A stretch of DNA of 64,000 bases from Myxococcaceae bacterium (GTDB lineage Bacteria; Myxococcota_A; Polyangia; Polyangiales; Ga0077539), in contig SCUS01000080.1 in the NCBI GenBank assembly GCA_004297725.1, forward strand, positions 62,001-126,000, written 5' to 3'. Of the stretch, positions 26,252 through 34,835 are shown piece after piece (within the stretch, counting starts at the first letter, position 1; each line of letters begins with the position of its first letter). The position numbers and the translations under genes are program-made. The notes beneath the pieces are model-generated. The model searched no databases and was not told the origin of the DNA. It was given only the letters and a program-made list of their open reading frames with translations.

Positions 26252-28297
26252 ATGACCCAGCGCTTCTACGTCACGACCCCGATCTATTACGTCAACGGCT
26301 CGCCGCACATCGGGCACGCCTACACCTCCGTCGTCGCGGACGCGCTCACGCGCTACCACCGCATGCGCGGAGAGCGGGCGCGCTTCCTCACCGGGACCGA
26401 CGAGCACGGGCAGAAGATCGAGCGCGAGGCCACCAAGGCGGGGGTGAGCCCGCAGGCCTTCGTCGACGACGTGAGCGGCCGCTTCCGGAGCCTCTGGCCG
26501 AAGCTCGGGGTGCAGCCCGACGACTTCATCCGCACCACCGACGCGCGCCACGTGGAGGGCGTGCAGAAGTGGTGGCGCAAGGTGCGCGACGCGGGCGACC
26601 TCTACAAGGGGACCTACAAGGGCCTCTACTGCGTCGCCTGCGAGGGCTACAAGACCGAGAAGGAGCTGCTCCCCGGGAGCCTCTGCCCCATCCACGAGCG
26701 CCCGGTGGAGACGCTCGAGGAGGAGACCTGGTTCTTCCGGCTGTCGCGCTATCAAGACCGGCTGCTCAAGCTCTATGAAGAGCACCCGGAGTTCGTGCTG
26801 CCGGAGACGCGGCGCAACGAGATCGTCTCCTTCGTGCAGTCGGGCCTCGAGGACCTCTCGGTCTCGCGCTCCAACTTCACCTGGGGCATCCCGGTTCCCG
26901 ACGACCCCGGGCACGTCATCTACGTGTGGTTCGACGCGCTCTTCAACTACCTCACCGCGGTCGAGGGCACCCCGGAGCAGGACTTCTGGCCGCCGCAGGT
27001 GCAGCTCGTCGCCAAGGACATCGTGCGCTTCCACGCGGTGTACTGGCCGGCCTTCCTGATGAGCGCGGGGGTCTCCCTCCCCACCACCATCTGGACCCAC
27101 GGGTACCTGCTCTCCGGCGGTCGCAAGACCTCCAAGACCCCCGGGCTCACCGCCGTGAAGACCCCCGGCACCACCGACCCGGTGCGCATCGCCGAGGTGC
27201 TCGGCGCCGACGTGCTGCGCTTCTACCTCCTGAGGGAGGTGGGCTTCGGGCAGGACGGCGAGTTCTCCATCCCGGGCATCATCAACCGCGCCCGCGCCGA
27301 GCTCGGCGAGACCGTCGGCAACCTGCTCCACCGGGCGCTCCCCTTCGTGGGGAAGTACTTCGAGGGCAAGGTCCCCTATGTGAAGGACGAGGACCTCTCG
27401 GACGTCGAGCGCACGCTCCGCGCCCGGGTCGCCACGCTGGTGACCGAGGTCGCCGCGGCGTGGGACGTCCTCGCGATGCACCGCGCGCTCGAGCTCACCA
27501 TCGAGACCGCGCGCACGGCCAACCGCTACTTCGACGAGACCGCCCCGTGGAAGCTCGCCAAGACCGAGGACCGTACCCGCCTCGGGGTGGTCATCGCCCA
27601 CGTGCTGGAGATCGTGCGCGCCGTCGCCGTGATGCTCTGGCCCGTGACGCCCACGAAGAGCGACGAGCTGCGGCATCAGCTCGGCCTCGACCCGCTCAGC
27701 CCCCACGAGGACGCCGACCTCTGGCCCCTCTCCTGGGGCGCCCTGGCCGCGCACACCGAGGTGCGCCCGGGACAGCCCGTGTTTCCCAAGTACGACCCGG
27801 CCACCGAGGCGGCGATGCTGCTCGCCCTGGATGTCCGCGACGCCGAAGCGACCCCGAAGAGCACCGCAAAGACCATGAGCACCGAAGAGAAGCCCGCGAC
27901 CGAGACCGCCGCCGCCGTCACCCCCGCCGCCGCGCCCGCGCCCGCCGCCGAGGAGGCCTCGGCCACCATCGCCTACGACGACTTCGCCAAGGTCGACCTG
28001 CGCCTCGGCAAGGTGCTCACCGCCGAGCGCATCCCTCGCAAGGACAAGCTCCTCAAGCTCTCCGTCGACCTGGGTGAAGCTGGTGGTCCTCGCACCATCA
28101 TCGCGGGCATCGCGCTGGCCTTCCCGGCGCTCGAAGAGCTGGTCGGCAAGCAGGTGGTGGTCGTCGCCAACCTCGCCCCGAGGGACTTCGGCAAGGGGCT
28201 CGTCTCCCACGGGATGCTCCTCGCCGCCGGGCCGTCGGAGTCGCTCTCGCTCGCCACCTTCGGCAAGGAGTACCCCGCCGGAACCCGGGTGAAGTGA
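26252..28297 (+). CDS. metG: Methionyl-tRNA synthetase with C-terminal tRNA-binding domain
   Basis: Charges initiator and elongator tRNA-Met. 681 residues: HIGH in SPHIGHAYTSVVADAL, a one-knuckle zinc insert (YCVACEG ... SLCPIHERP), the helical anticodon domain, a Thr/Ala/Pro linker, and a C-terminal EMAPII/Trbp111-like OB fold (YDDFAKVDLRLGKVLTAER ... GMLLAAG). The KMSKS loop reads GGRKTSKTPG, so methionine is replaced by threonine and the usual following GN is missing, with about 10 extra residues after it. The GTG/ATG start region of the HEAT gene overlaps the stop. Confidence 0.94.
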   Translation: MTQRFYVTTPIYYVNGSPHIGHAYTSVVADALTRYHRMRGERARFLTGTDEHGQKIEREATKAGVSPQAFVDDVSGRFRSLWPKLGVQPDDFIRTTDARHVEGVQKWWRKVRDAGDLYKGTYKGLYCVACEGYKTEKELLPGSLCPIHERPVETLEEETWFFRLSRYQDRLLKLYEEHPEFVLPETRRNEIVSFVQSGLEDLSVSRSNFTWGIPVPDDPGHVIYVWFDALFNYLTAVEGTPEQDFWPPQVQLVAKDIVRFHAVYWPAFLMSAGVSLPTTIWTHGYLLSGGRKTSKTPGLTAVKTPGTTDPVRIAEVLGADVLRFYLLREVGFGQDGEFSIPGIINRARAELGETVGNLLHRALPFVGKYFEGKVPYVKDEDLSDVERTLRARVATLVTEVAAAWDVLAMHRALELTIETARTANRYFDETAPWKLAKTEDRTRLGVVIAHVLEIVRAVAVMLWPVTPTKSDELRHQLGLDPLSPHEDADLWPLSWGALAAHTEVRPGQPVFPKYDPATEAAMLLALDVRDAEATPKSTAKTMSTEEKPATETAAAVTPAAAPAPAAEEASATIAYDDFAKVDLRLGKVLTAERIPRKDKLLKLSVDLGEAGGPRTIIAGIALAFPALEELVGKQVVVVANLAPRDFGKGLVSHGMLLAAGPSESLSLATFGKEYPAGTRVK

Positions 28298-29151
28298 TGT
28301 TCCAGCCTTCGCCGCTGCGACGCACGTACGCCGCTGCGTTGCGCGACCTCACCTCCTCGAAGCCCTCGGTGCGCGCCTCCGCCGCGGCCGACCTCCTCTC
28401 CGTCGGCACCGACACCCCGCGCGCCGCCGCCGACGCGCTCGCCCCGCTGCTCGACGACGGCGACTCCAGCGTGCGCACCGCCGCGCTCACCACCCTCGGC
28501 GCCCTCGACGCGAGGCACCTCCTCGACGCCATCGCTGCCCGCCTGGACGACGGCGAGAGCACCGTGCGCCAGATGGCCGCCGTGGCCCTCTCCGACCTCG
28601 GCGGCGACCGCGCCCTCGAGGCCCTGCGCGGGGCGCTGCGCCACCGCCACGACGACGTGCGCTACCAGGCCCTGCTGGGCATCGTGAGGGCGAGCCCGAG
28701 CGAGGGCTTCGCCGCGGCCCTCGAGGCCGTCGACGACGCCGACCCGTGGATCGCCTCCGAGGGCGCCGAGCAGCTCGGCTACCTGCTCGACCCGCAGGTC
28801 GACCCGCCCTTCGAGCTCAGCCCCGGGGAGCGCGAGCGGGCCATGGCGTCGCTGCGCCGCGCCTCCGACGAGCGCGATCCGGCGCGGCTCCGGGTGGCGG
28901 TGATCGCCTCCATCGCCCGGGTGCGCGCCGGGGACGAGGGCGCCGTCGAGCCGGTGACGGCCTTCGCCCGGGGGACGCATACCATCCCGGGTAAAGACTC
29001 CGCCGAGCTGCGCCTCGACGCCATCGACGCGCTGGGCTCGGTGCGCCACCACCCGGAGGCCCGCTCGGTGCTCGAGCGCCTCGCCCGCAGCATCCTCCCG
29101 ACGCCCGCCCGCTCGCACGCCCGGCTCGCGCTGGGGGAGACCTCGCCGTGA
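28297..29151 (+). CDS. HEAT-repeat protein
   Basis: 284 residues made of HEAT/PBS-lyase-type helical repeats of about 30 residues (AAADALAPLLDDGDSSVRTA, LDAIAARLDDGESTVRQMA, ALRGALRHRHDDVRYQA). No signal peptide. These scaffolds bind other proteins; no partner is evident. The ATG at 28297 overlaps the metG stop by one base (TGATG); a GTG three bases earlier would overlap by four. Its own stop overlaps the GTG of tatD. A WTAC-N8-GTAW copy lies at 28980. Its insertion between metG and tatD differs from Bacillus. Confidence 0.8.
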   Translation: MFQPSPLRRTYAAALRDLTSSKPSVRASAAADLLSVGTDTPRAAADALAPLLDDGDSSVRTAALTTLGALDARHLLDAIAARLDDGESTVRQMAAVALSDLGGDRALEALRGALRHRHDDVRYQALLGIVRASPSEGFAAALEAVDDADPWIASEGAEQLGYLLDPQVDPPFELSPGERERAMASLRRASDERDPARLRVAVIASIARVRAGDEGAVEPVTAFARGTHTIPGKDSAELRLDAIDALGSVRHHPEARSVLERLARSILPTPARSHARLALGETSP

Positions 29152-29930
29152 GCGTCCCCATCGTCGACTCGCACTGCCACCTCGACTACGCCGACTCCGA
29201 GGAGGCGCGGCAGGCGATCCTGGCGCGGGGGCGGGCTGCGGGCATCGCGTGGTTCGTCACCGTGGGCGTGGGCCGGGGGACCGACGGCGCCCGCGACGCC
29301 ATCGCCATGGCGGAGGCGGAGCGCGACGTGCGAGCGACCGCGGGCGTGCACCCCCACGACGCGGCGGGCTGCACCGGGGAGACCTACGCGGAGATGGCCC
29401 GGATGATCGCCCACGAGAAGGTCGTGGCGGTCGGCGAGGTGGGCCTCGACTACCACTACGACAGCTCGCCGCGCGACGTGCAGCGGGAGGTGTTCCGGAG
29501 GTTCATCGCGCTGGCGAAGGAGGCGAAGAAGCCCCTGGTGATCCACACGAGGGAGGCGCCCGCGGACACGCTGTCGATCCTGCGCGAGGAGGGCGCCCGG
29601 GACGTGGGCGGGGTGATCCACTGCTTCTCCGAGGACGAGGCCTTCGCCCGCGCCGCGATGGACCTGGACTTCGACGTCAGCCTCTCGGGGATCGTGACCT
29701 TCAAGAAGGCCGAGGCGGTGCGGGCGGCGGCGAGGGTGATCCCCCTCGACCGGCTGATGATCGAGACGGACTCGCCCTACCTCGCGCCGATCCCGATGCG
29801 GGGGAAGACCAACGAGCCCTCGTACCTGGCGCACACGGTGCGGCAGCTCGCGGAGCTTCGGGGCGACGACGAGGACACGGTGCGCGCCCGCACGACGGAG
29901 ACCGCGGCGCGACGCCTCGGGCTTCGATAG
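29148..29930 (+). CDS. tatD: TatD-family metal-dependent DNase
   Basis: 260 residues of the TIM-barrel amidohydrolase superfamily; E. coli TatD has 3'-5' exonuclease and AP-endonuclease-like activity. Metal ligands are seen in DSHCHLDY, GEVGLDYHY, PLVIHTREA, GVIHCFSE and ETDSPYLAP, in the standard order. The start is a GTG overlapping the HEAT-gene stop by 4 nt. The next gene starts 80 nt later. Confidence 0.93.
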   Translation: MSVPIVDSHCHLDYADSEEARQAILARGRAAGIAWFVTVGVGRGTDGARDAIAMAEAERDVRATAGVHPHDAAGCTGETYAEMARMIAHEKVVAVGEVGLDYHYDSSPRDVQREVFRRFIALAKEAKKPLVIHTREAPADTLSILREEGARDVGGVIHCFSEDEAFARAAMDLDFDVSLSGIVTFKKAEAVRAAARVIPLDRLMIETDSPYLAPIPMRGKTNEPSYLAHTVRQLAELRGDDEDTVRARTTETAARRLGLR

Positions 29931-30010
29931 TGGTTGTGATAGCTTCCGCGCCCGCAGGCGGCGACGGCAGGAGAGGCTCCTTGGGAGACGGCGAGCGGGA
30001 AGGGCCGACG

Positions 30011-31045
30011 ATGACGGACGCAAAGGACCACGACGCGCACGCGGTGACCAAAGTGACCCCGCCGGGCCGGGTGGTGGCGCTCACCGGGGCGGACGGCTTT
30101 TTGGGCCGCAACCTCATCGGGCTGCTGGAGGACGACGACCGGGTGTCGCGCATCGTGGCGCTCGACGTCGAGCGGCCGGCCACGGCGGGGCGAAAGACCC
30201 GGTTCTACAAGGTCGACCTGACGCAGCCGAGGGTGGACGCGCGGCTCGCGGAGATCTTCGCCAGCGAGCAGGTCGACACGCTGCTGCACATGGCCTTCCT
30301 CTCGTCCCCGACGCACGCGAGCGCCTGGGCCCACGAGCTGGAGAGCGTCGGCACGCTGCACGTGCTCAACGCGTGTCGAGAGCGCCCGGTGCACAAGTTC
30401 GTGCTCTGGTCGCACACGATCCTGTACGGAGCGTCGCCGCGAAACCCCAACTTCCTCCCCGAGACGCACCCGCTCCGGGGGCACTCGGAGAGCCGCTTCC
30501 TGCGCGACAAGATCGAGGCCGAGCAGGTGGTCGCGAGCTTCGCGCGCAGCTCGCCCGGCACGCTGGTGACGGTGCTTCGCCTCGCGCCCATCCTCGGGCC
30601 CACGGTGAAGAACTACCTCACCCGCTACCTCGGGCGCTCCATGGTCCCGACGGTGATGGGCTTCGACCCGCTGATGCAGTTCCTCCACGAGGTGGACGCG
30701 CTGGCGGCCTTCAAGCTCGCGGTGATGCGCGACATCCCCGGCGTGTTCAACATCGTCGGCGACGGGGTGCTCCCGCTCTCCACGGTGATCCACCTCACGG
30801 GCCGCATCGGGCTGCCGATCCCGCACCCGGTGATGTACCCCATCGTGAGCGCGCTCTGGACGGCGCAGCTCAGCGAGGCGCCGCCCACCTTCGTCGACTA
30901 CGCCCGCTGGCTCTGCGTCGCCGACGGCGACAAGGCCCTCCGCGAGCTGAAGTTCCGCCCGGCGTTCACGACCCGCGAGGCGGTGCTCGACTACGCCCAC
31001 TCCCAGCGGATGCGCGACGCGCACCTGCTCCGCACGACCCCCTGA
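30011..31045 (+). CDS. NAD-dependent epimerase/dehydratase-like SDR protein
   Basis: 344 residues. Extended short-chain dehydrogenase fold with GADGFLGRNLIGLL as the NAD motif; ARL, VDLTQPRV and DTLLHMAFLSSP follow. The catalytic YxxxK is not clear: the expected region reads SHTILYGASP and later RFLRDKIEAEQ. Substrate unknown. The frame is open upstream to 29249 but the ATG at 30011 is the first that gives the normal N-terminal fold. It is followed after 35 nt by an acyltransferase gene; the same pairing of an SDR protein and a PlsC-type protein is known in mycobacteria (Rv0501-Rv0502, from memory). Confidence 0.8.
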   Translation: MTDAKDHDAHAVTKVTPPGRVVALTGADGFLGRNLIGLLEDDDRVSRIVALDVERPATAGRKTRFYKVDLTQPRVDARLAEIFASEQVDTLLHMAFLSSPTHASAWAHELESVGTLHVLNACRERPVHKFVLWSHTILYGASPRNPNFLPETHPLRGHSESRFLRDKIEAEQVVASFARSSPGTLVTVLRLAPILGPTVKNYLTRYLGRSMVPTVMGFDPLMQFLHEVDALAAFKLAVMRDIPGVFNIVGDGVLPLSTVIHLTGRIGLPIPHPVMYPIVSALWTAQLSEAPPTFVDYARWLCVADGDKALRELKFRPAFTTREAVLDYAHSQRMRDAHLLRTTP

Positions 31046-31080
31046 GCCTCTGATCCCCCTTCACGAGCGGTTCACCCCCT

Positions 31081-32358
31081 ATGGCGCGCAAAGTCCTCGG
31101 CAACGACCCCTTCGGCGGCGACTCCCCGAAGCCCGCGACGGCCTCCGCGAAGAAGCCGGTGCCCCCCGCGAAGAAGAGCGCGGCGGCGGCGAAGAAGGGA
31201 GAGAAGAAGAAGCCCGCGGTCACGGAGGAGGCCCCTGCCATCACGGCGGCTCCGGATCCGGCTCCGGCTCCGGACTCCCCCGCTCCATCCCTGGAGAAGG
31301 CCGCTGGGGCCGAGGTCGAGGAGCCCTCGCTGGAGTCCGTGATCGCCCAGCTCGACGCGCTGCTCGACCAGGCCAGGGACCCGGCCGAGAGCCGCCCCCT
31401 GCTCGACCGGCTGGCGTCGCGCCTGAAGGCGCTGACCCGGCCCGAGGAGGAGCGCGCCCTGGCCCCCGCGCCCGCCGCCGCGCCGGTGCTCGACGACGAG
31501 CCCTTCGACGCCGCGCGCGAGCTCCTCGGGAGCGACTACTACCTCCGCCGATGGGGGCAGACCGCCATCCGCGATCGCTCCGAGGAGGTCGACGACTTCG
31601 GCCTCGACCCGGAGTACGCGCGCCGCTGGCAGCCGGTGTGGGACCTCCTCTATGACCGCTGGTGGCGCGTCGAGGTCGAGGGGATCGAGAACGTCCCCAC
31701 GACCGGGCGCGTGGCGCTGGTGGCCAACCACTCGGGCGCCATCCCCCTCGACGGGATCATGCTGGCCACGGCGCTGCGCAAGGAGCACCCGGGCGCTCGC
31801 CCCCTGCGCTGGCTCGCGGAGGACTTCATCTTCCACTTCCCCTTCGCGGGCGCCTACCTCAACCGCCTCGGCGCCGTGCGCGCCTGCCAGGAGAACGCCG
31901 AGCGGCTGCTGCGCAAGGACGCCTGCCTCGCGCTCTTCCCCGAAGGGGTGAAGGGCATCGCCAAGCCCTTCCGCGAGCGCTACCAGCTCCAGCGCTTCGG
32001 CCGCGGCGGGCACATCAAGCTGGCCATCCGCACCGGGACCCCGATCATCCCGGTGACCATCGTCGGGGCGGAGGAGACCTGGCCGATGCTCTTCCAGTCG
32101 GGGCGGCTGTCGAAGATGCTGGGGCTGCCCTTCGTGCCCATCACCCCGACCTTTCCCCTGCTCGGTCCGCTCGGGCTCGCGGGGCTCCCGGCGCGCTGGA
32201 AGATCGTCTTCGGCGAGCCCATGGCCATGGACGCCTACCGCCCCGAGCAGAGCGAGGACATCGTGCTGGTCAACCGGCTCAACGAGAAGCTGAGAGAGAC
32301 CATCCAGGGCACGCTCGACCGGCTGCTGCGGGCGCGCCAGTCGGTCTTCAAGGGATAA
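31081..32358 (+). CDS. PlsC-type phospholipid/glycerol acyltransferase
   Basis: 425 residues. The N-terminal 110 are Lys/Ala/Pro-rich and probably disordered (SAKKPVPPAKKSAAAAKKG). The acyltransferase domain begins near 170: motif I is VANHSGAIPLDG, with six residues between His and Asp where four are usual; motif III is ALFPEGVKGI; motif IV is IIPVTIVGAEE. It transfers an acyl chain from acyl-CoA or acyl-ACP to a hydroxyl, usually of lysophosphatidate, at the inner membrane. The variant spacing argues for a different acceptor. Likely in an operon with the SDR gene upstream. Confidence 0.82.
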   Translation: MARKVLGNDPFGGDSPKPATASAKKPVPPAKKSAAAAKKGEKKKPAVTEEAPAITAAPDPAPAPDSPAPSLEKAAGAEVEEPSLESVIAQLDALLDQARDPAESRPLLDRLASRLKALTRPEEERALAPAPAAAPVLDDEPFDAARELLGSDYYLRRWGQTAIRDRSEEVDDFGLDPEYARRWQPVWDLLYDRWWRVEVEGIENVPTTGRVALVANHSGAIPLDGIMLATALRKEHPGARPLRWLAEDFIFHFPFAGAYLNRLGAVRACQENAERLLRKDACLALFPEGVKGIAKPFRERYQLQRFGRGGHIKLAIRTGTPIIPVTIVGAEETWPMLFQSGRLSKMLGLPFVPITPTFPLLGPLGLAGLPARWKIVFGEPMAMDAYRPEQSEDIVLVNRLNEKLRETIQGTLDRLLRARQSVFKG

Positions 32359-32372
32359 CGAGGCGCTCCGCC

Positions 32373-33080
32373 TCAGCGCTGCTGGCGCATCATCGGCCGG
32401 CCCATCCTCGGCCGCGTATGCACCGGCGCCGGATCCACGACCGGCGTACCCATCCTCGGAGCGATGTCCCCCTGCACCATCTGCCCCTGGATCTCCTCCA
32501 GGGGAACGGGCGCCGCCGTCACCGGAGGAGCCACCCGGGGCGCCACCGTCGGCGCAGCGATCGTCGGCACCGGTGAACCCATCCGCGCGAAGGCGAAGGC
32601 CACGGCGCCCGCGGCGAGCGCGGTCACGGCCCCCGCGGCGGCGACGAGCTGCACCCGCTTGCGGCGCACCCCGACGGGGCAGTCGGCCGTGAGGATCGTC
32701 CCGTCGGTGCGGCGGAAGTACCGGACGCAGAGGTCGCCCTCCTTCGAGCGCACCAGCGCCTCGGCGGCCTCGCGGGTCATCGCCGAGAGGTTGTAGACGT
32801 TCTTCCTGCAGCTCCCGCAGAAGCGCGATTGCTCGTCGCCGGTCATCGCGTCCCAGCGCTCGTGGCAGGGCGAGGCCACCCGGATGTCGTCGAGCATCGG
32901 CAGCCTGCGCGGGGCGCGGGCGTGGAGCTCGCGGCGCACGGCGTCGAGCTCGGTGATCAGCCTCGGCTCGCTGCGGGCCGCGCGCTCGAGCCGGGCGCGC
33001 TCGTCACGGATGCCAGCGAGCTCCTGCTCGAGCTGGGAGAGACGGATCTGCAGGGCTTCGACGTCGTTGCGGTAGCTCAT
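32373..33080 (-). CDS. Coiled-coil/zinc-ribbon membrane protein of unknown function
   Basis: 235 residues. N-terminal coiled coil (about 1-60: EALQIRLSQLEQELAGIRDE). A Cys-rich domain follows with PCHERWDAM and RFCGSCRKNVYNLSAMT, then LCVRYFRRTDGTILTADCPVG. It ends in one membrane segment (about 152-175) and a Pro/Arg/Val-rich tail. The C-x5-W...GD...RFCxxCxxxVYNLS pattern is a recurrent domain of planctomycetes and myxobacteria (my recollection), probably metal-binding. Its function is not established. It is convergent with the acyltransferase gene, 14 bp apart. Confidence 0.7.
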   Translation of the reverse strand: MSYRNDVEALQIRLSQLEQELAGIRDERARLERAARSEPRLITELDAVRRELHARAPRRLPMLDDIRVASPCHERWDAMTGDEQSRFCGSCRKNVYNLSAMTREAAEALVRSKEGDLCVRYFRRTDGTILTADCPVGVRRKRVQLVAAAGAVTALAAGAVAFAFARMGSPVPTIAAPTVAPRVAPPVTAAPVPLEEIQGQMVQGDIAPRMGTPVVDPAPVHTRPRMGRPMMRQQR

Positions 33081-33158
33081 GGCCCGGGTTGGGACGGACG
33101 AGCCCGCGAAGAGTTTTGGTGGGGTGGAGACGAATTCCGCGCGAGCGCGCGGAGGCCC

Positions 33159-33794
33159 TTACATCCGCAGCACCTTGAAGGCGTGGGCCCACTGGTTGCG
33201 CAGGAAGCCCGGGGCGCACCAGAGCTGGCAGAGCGGCTCGATGGCGCGGGCCCCCTCCACGCCGCCGACGTCCTCGGCGTCCCAGCCGAACTGCTCGAGG
33301 ATGCCCGTGACCTGGGCCTTCGCCCCGGCGTCGTCGCCCGCGATGAACATCGTCGGTCGCCCGCCGGGGAAGCTCGGGTTGACCATGAACGCGTTGCCCA
33401 CCGACGAGAAGGCCTTCACGAAGCGGGCGCCCGGCGCGGCCTTCTGCAGCCGCTCCATCAGCGAGTCGTTGGGCCCGGTGAAGTACGGAAGGATGCCGTT
33501 GACCGGACCGCCGGCGATGGGGTTGGTCGCGTCGATCACCGTCTTGCCCTCCAGCGAGCGGGCGAGGCCCTTCACGAGCTCTTCGGCCACGCGCCCCGCG
33601 ACGCCCAGCACCAGCACCTCGCCGTGCGCCGCGACCGCCTCGAAGGTGCCCTCCGCGACGCCGTTCTCCGCCGACCAGCCCGCGAGCTTCGTGCCCTCGC
33701 GGCTGCCGATGCGCACGTCGTGGCCGTGCTTCTTGAACCCCAGCGCGAGCACCTTGCCCACGTCCCCCGACCCGAGAACTCCCACCTTCGCCAT
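33159..33794 (-). CDS. F420-type NADP oxidoreductase family protein
   Basis: 211-residue single-domain Rossmann protein related to F420:NADP oxidoreductase and the STEAP reductase domain. N-terminal VGVLGSGDVGKVLALGFKKHG, then the NADP-phosphate site IGSREGTKL, VLVLGVAG, VIDATNPI and the late VKAFSSVGNAFM. Whether it uses F420 cannot be told; many bacterial members act without it. The upstream gap to the next gene (105 bp) holds a WTAC-N8-GTAW copy at 33882. Confidence 0.85.
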   Translation of the reverse strand: MAKVGVLGSGDVGKVLALGFKKHGHDVRIGSREGTKLAGWSAENGVAEGTFEAVAAHGEVLVLGVAGRVAEELVKGLARSLEGKTVIDATNPIAGGPVNGILPYFTGPNDSLMERLQKAAPGARFVKAFSSVGNAFMVNPSFPGGRPTMFIAGDDAGAKAQVTGILEQFGWDAEDVGGVEGARAIEPLCQLWCAPGFLRNQWAHAFKVLRM

Positions 33795-33881
33795 CGTCGT
33801 CCTCCTCGTCGCCTTCGCGGCGACTCCATCACAGGTGGCGGCGCGAGCCCGCTCCCGCGGCCGCCGCGACCGAAGCTATCT

Positions 33882-33895
33882 TACCCTCTCAGGTA
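33882..33895. repeat. WTAC-N8-GTAW iterated palindrome, intergenic copy
   Basis: TTACC-CTCTCA-GGTAA in the 105-bp gap between two minus-strand genes, 5 nt before the stop of the lipoate-ligase-like gene and upstream of the oxidoreductase gene. Confidence 0.6.
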
Positions 33896-33899
33896 ATCG

Positions 33900-34805
33900 T
33901 CAACCCCGTCGCAGCAGCGCCGCCGCCCGCGCCCAGTCCTCGGGCCGCGCGCCGTCGACCGCCGCGCCCTCCGTCGGCCAGGCCTCGCCCCGGGAGAGCG
34001 CCGCGGCCAGCGCGTCCAGCCACGGGGTCGCCGCCAGCGCGTCTCCGCCCAGCCAGAGCCCCGCCCCCGCGCTCACGGCCTCCACCCGCCCGATCGGGAC
34101 CGCCACCGACGCGGCCTCCCCCTCGGGCGCCTCCGCGGCCAGCGCCCCCTCGTCGGCGAGCTCCTCCGTCACCGTCACCGTCGCCCCCGCCCGCTCGGCC
34201 ACCGCCGCCGCGAGCGCGCCCAGCACCGCCATCGGGTCGCGCCCGCCGCCGAGCGCCACGGGCTCCTTCGAGCGCCAGCGGTCGAGCGCCCGCTCAGCCT
34301 CCGCGGCGTGCTCCGCGGGCAGCGCGACGGGATCATCCCACCCCGCGATCATCTCCAGCAGCACCGCGCCGGACGGCGACAGGTCGTAGCCCAGCACCGC
34401 CGCGGGTCGGTGCGCGACGGCGATCCACTCGCGCCCGAAGTAGGCCGCGGAGATACCCGACCGGGTAAAGCCACGCAGCCACGGGCGCACGTTGCGGTTG
34501 AGCAGCGTCGCGAGCGTCGCGTCGGAGTAGAGCGAGTCTGTTGCCGGGAGTGCCAGCGAGCACCAGAGCGCGCGGCGCCCGATCCAGGCCGCGGTGCCCG
34601 TCGTACGGCGACGCACCACCTCGGGGAACACCGTCACCGCCGAGCGCCTCTGCCTCGCGCCGAGCACCACCACCGGGCCCTCGACGAGCGAGCAGGCGAG
34701 CCACGTCTCGCCGCGGTCGGCCCGGCGCAGGACGGCGTCTCCCAGCGCCGCGGCGGCGCGCGGCGATCGGGCGGTGATGGGGGTCTGTCGGAGCGTCGGC
34801 TCCAT
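33900..34805 (-). CDS. Degenerate lipoate/biotin-ligase-like protein
   Basis: 301 residues. The N-terminal half follows the lipoate-protein-ligase-A fold: VVVLGARQRRSAV (compare VVIGRNQ), VVRRRTTGTAAWIG where LplA has RRxSGGGAVYHD, then LWCSLALPATDSLYSD, and GISAAYFGREWIAVAHR in the position of the K-containing loop. The glycine triplet is reduced to TGT and no lysine is present at the catalytic site; the whole protein has almost no lysine. It may bind but not activate lipoate-like acids, or have another role. The assignment rests on motif order only. A WTAC-N8-GTAW copy is at 34454. Confidence 0.5.
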   Translation of the reverse strand: MEPTLRQTPITARSPRAAAALGDAVLRRADRGETWLACSLVEGPVVVLGARQRRSAVTVFPEVVRRRTTGTAAWIGRRALWCSLALPATDSLYSDATLATLLNRNVRPWLRGFTRSGISAAYFGREWIAVAHRPAAVLGYDLSPSGAVLLEMIAGWDDPVALPAEHAAEAERALDRWRSKEPVALGGGRDPMAVLGALAAAVAERAGATVTVTEELADEGALAAEAPEGEAASVAVPIGRVEAVSAGAGLWLGGDALAATPWLDALAAALSRGEAWPTEGAAVDGARPEDWARAAALLRRG

Positions 34806-34835
34806 GATTGGGGGGCTACAGGGCGGGGCGCGCGG

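Noticed and set aside
26222..28210. 662-codon open frame opposite metG
   Set aside because: Complete overlap with MetRS; composition typical of an antisense shadow.
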